Of a stretch of 15,219 nt of DNA, positions 14,733 through 15,219 are shown piece by piece; the stretch's first letter is position 1; every line of letters begins with the position of its first letter. A model generated the notes under the pieces. That model was given only the letters and a program-made list of their open reading frames with translations, was not told the origin of the DNA and searched no databases. Location of the stretch: NCBI GenBank assembly GCA_023430775.1, contig JAEYYY010000529.1:1-15219 (forward strand), given 5' to 3'. Position numbers and translations under genes: made by a program. Source of the stretch: Pseudomonadota bacterium (GTDB lineage: Bacteria > Myxococcota_A > Polyangia > Haliangiales > Haliangiaceae).

Positions 14733-14738
14733 CTTACA
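14733..14738 (-). promoter_or_regulatory. Weak candidate -10 for the glycine-rich lipoprotein
   Basis: On the minus strand this reads TGTAAG and lies nine bases before the GTG at 14723, which would give a very short or absent leader. No -35 match is seen at normal spacing; the position where one would be expected overlaps the GGTACCTCGA inverted repeat. Confidence 0.22.
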
Positions 14739-14740
14739 CC

Positions 14741-14805
14741 GCTGGTACCTCGAGGTTCCGCCACAACCGCGCTCGACGACCCGAGTGGAACGTCGAGGTA
14801 CCGGC
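14741..14805. repeat. Inverted repeat in divergent promoter spacer
   Basis: GGTACCTCGAGGTTCC (14744-14759) and GGAACGTCGAGGTACC (14787-14802) are reverse complements except for one base pair, separated by 27 bases. Pairing extends to about 19-bp arms with one further mismatch. The left arm contains the perfect palindrome ACCTCGAGGT. The structure lies between the starts of the glycine-rich lipoprotein (minus) and the acidic lipoprotein (plus), so it could be an operator recognised by a dimeric regulator or a hairpin in a 5' leader. Confidence 0.7.
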
Positions 14806-14808
14806 TGG

Positions 14809-14823
14809 AAACCGCAGCGGTTT
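14809..14823. repeat. Perfect 15-bp palindrome AAACCGC-A-GCGGTTT
   Basis: Seven-base arms flank a single base, with no mismatches. It begins six bases after the larger inverted repeat and lies 70 bp upstream of the plus-strand lipoprotein start. The form and place suit a repressor operator for that gene. Confidence 0.6.
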
Positions 14824-14877
14824 GATCGCGCGAGCTTGGCCGCTGGCAAGCCGGTTGCTGAATGACCTCCCAGAACA

Positions 14878-14883
14878 AAGGAG
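14878..14883 (+). promoter_or_regulatory. Strong ribosome-binding site AAGGAG
   Basis: AAGGAG lies nine bases before the ATG at 14893 and is the best Shine-Dalgarno match in the window. It fixes the start of the partial lipoprotein gene and predicts efficient translation. Confidence 0.75.
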
Positions 14884-14892
14884 AAACGAACG

Positions 14893-15219
14893 ATGCGCCA
14901 GCTTCCCCTCGCCCTCTTCACCATCCTCACCGCCGCCTGCGTCAACGACGCGACCACGCCTGTCGAGGAGGTCAAGTCCGACCTCGAGCTCGACAACGGC
15001 GGCTTCGATACCAGCGACGAGCTCGCCGAGTTCGGCCAGGGGGCGCTGTTCGCCGACGCCGCGATCGAGAGCAGCTCCGACGTCACCGACGAGATGACCG
15101 ACGACGTCACCGCGATGGACGTCGCCGGCGTCGAGGCCCACGACATCTCGTTGATCTGGGGCAAGCTGCCGCCCGATCTCACCGCGACCGATGGCGTCGA
15201 CTGGTCCGGCACGCTCGAG
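14893..15219 (+). CDS. Acidic putative lipoprotein, 3' end outside window
   Basis: The frame is open from ATG 14893 to the window edge (109 codons, no stop), so the gene continues beyond it. MRQLPLALFTILTAAC is a lipoprotein signal with lipobox LTAAC (C16). The following 60 residues are strongly acidic (SDLELDNGGFDTSDELAEF and DVTDEMTDDVTAMDV), and the visible end reads LIWGKLPPDLTATDGVDWSGTLE, which looks like the start of a folded beta domain. I do not recognise the family with confidence. The strong ribosome-binding site and the palindrome-rich upstream region suggest a well-expressed, regulated secreted protein. Confidence 0.8.
   Translation, partial: MRQLPLALFTILTAACVNDATTPVEEVKSDLELDNGGFDTSDELAEFGQGALFADAAIESSSDVTDEMTDDVTAMDVAGVEAHDISLIWGKLPPDLTATDGVDWSGTLE

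Overview
This is a GC-rich window, and its gene complement fits a myxobacterium-like member of the Myxococcota, perhaps a Haliangiales/Kofleriaceae relative. The lineage is inferred from gene style, not from any marker. The clues are two Hanks-type Ser/Thr kinases with membrane domains, an FHA-domain sigma54 activator, several small lipoproteins with Pro/Ala linkers, a glycine-rich lipoprotein and an FG-GAP lipoprotein. Many long open frames on the opposite strand are codon-bias shadows and are left out.

Layout. Positions 1-843 hold no confident gene. They carry a 134-bp tandem repeat array (331-811) ending just downstream of a minus-strand polyamine operon: carboxynorspermidine dehydrogenase (2030-3223) followed one base later by the decarboxylase nspC (844-2028). 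Divergent from it is a polytopic-membrane Ser/Thr kinase (3274-5298) with an expanded repeat linker. Next comes a polyphosphate pair read divergently from one 98-bp spacer: a CHAD-domain protein (5299-6270, minus) and a PPK2-family polyphosphate kinase (6369-7262, plus).

From 7259 to 10253 the minus strand carries three lipoproteins: two small ones that look like diverged paralogues, separated by a 58-bp hairpin-containing tandem repeat, and a large FG-GAP-type lipoprotein whose end overlaps the start of the second small one. From 10309 the plus strand carries an FHA-sigma54 activator and, 33 bp later, a second Ser/Thr kinase with one transmembrane segment and a PEGA-like tail. These two are likely one signalling operon. 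A minus-strand glycine-rich lipoprotein (13386-14723) and the start of a plus-strand acidic lipoprotein (14893 to the edge) flank a spacer with two strong palindromes.

How the genes may work together. The polyamine operon makes norspermidine or spermidine by the carboxy-polyamine route. CHAD and PPK2 suggest a polyphosphate-handling module. The kinase plus FHA-sigma54 pair suggests phosphorylation-dependent control of sigma54 promoters, with targets unknown. All three convergent gene pairs abut or overlap at their stops, leaving no room for terminators. The most unusual features are the two non-coding repeat arrays, the repeat-expanded kinase linkers and the palindromes between the two lipoprotein genes at the right end. 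I did not find a clearly new multi-gene system; the candidates are listed with their limits.
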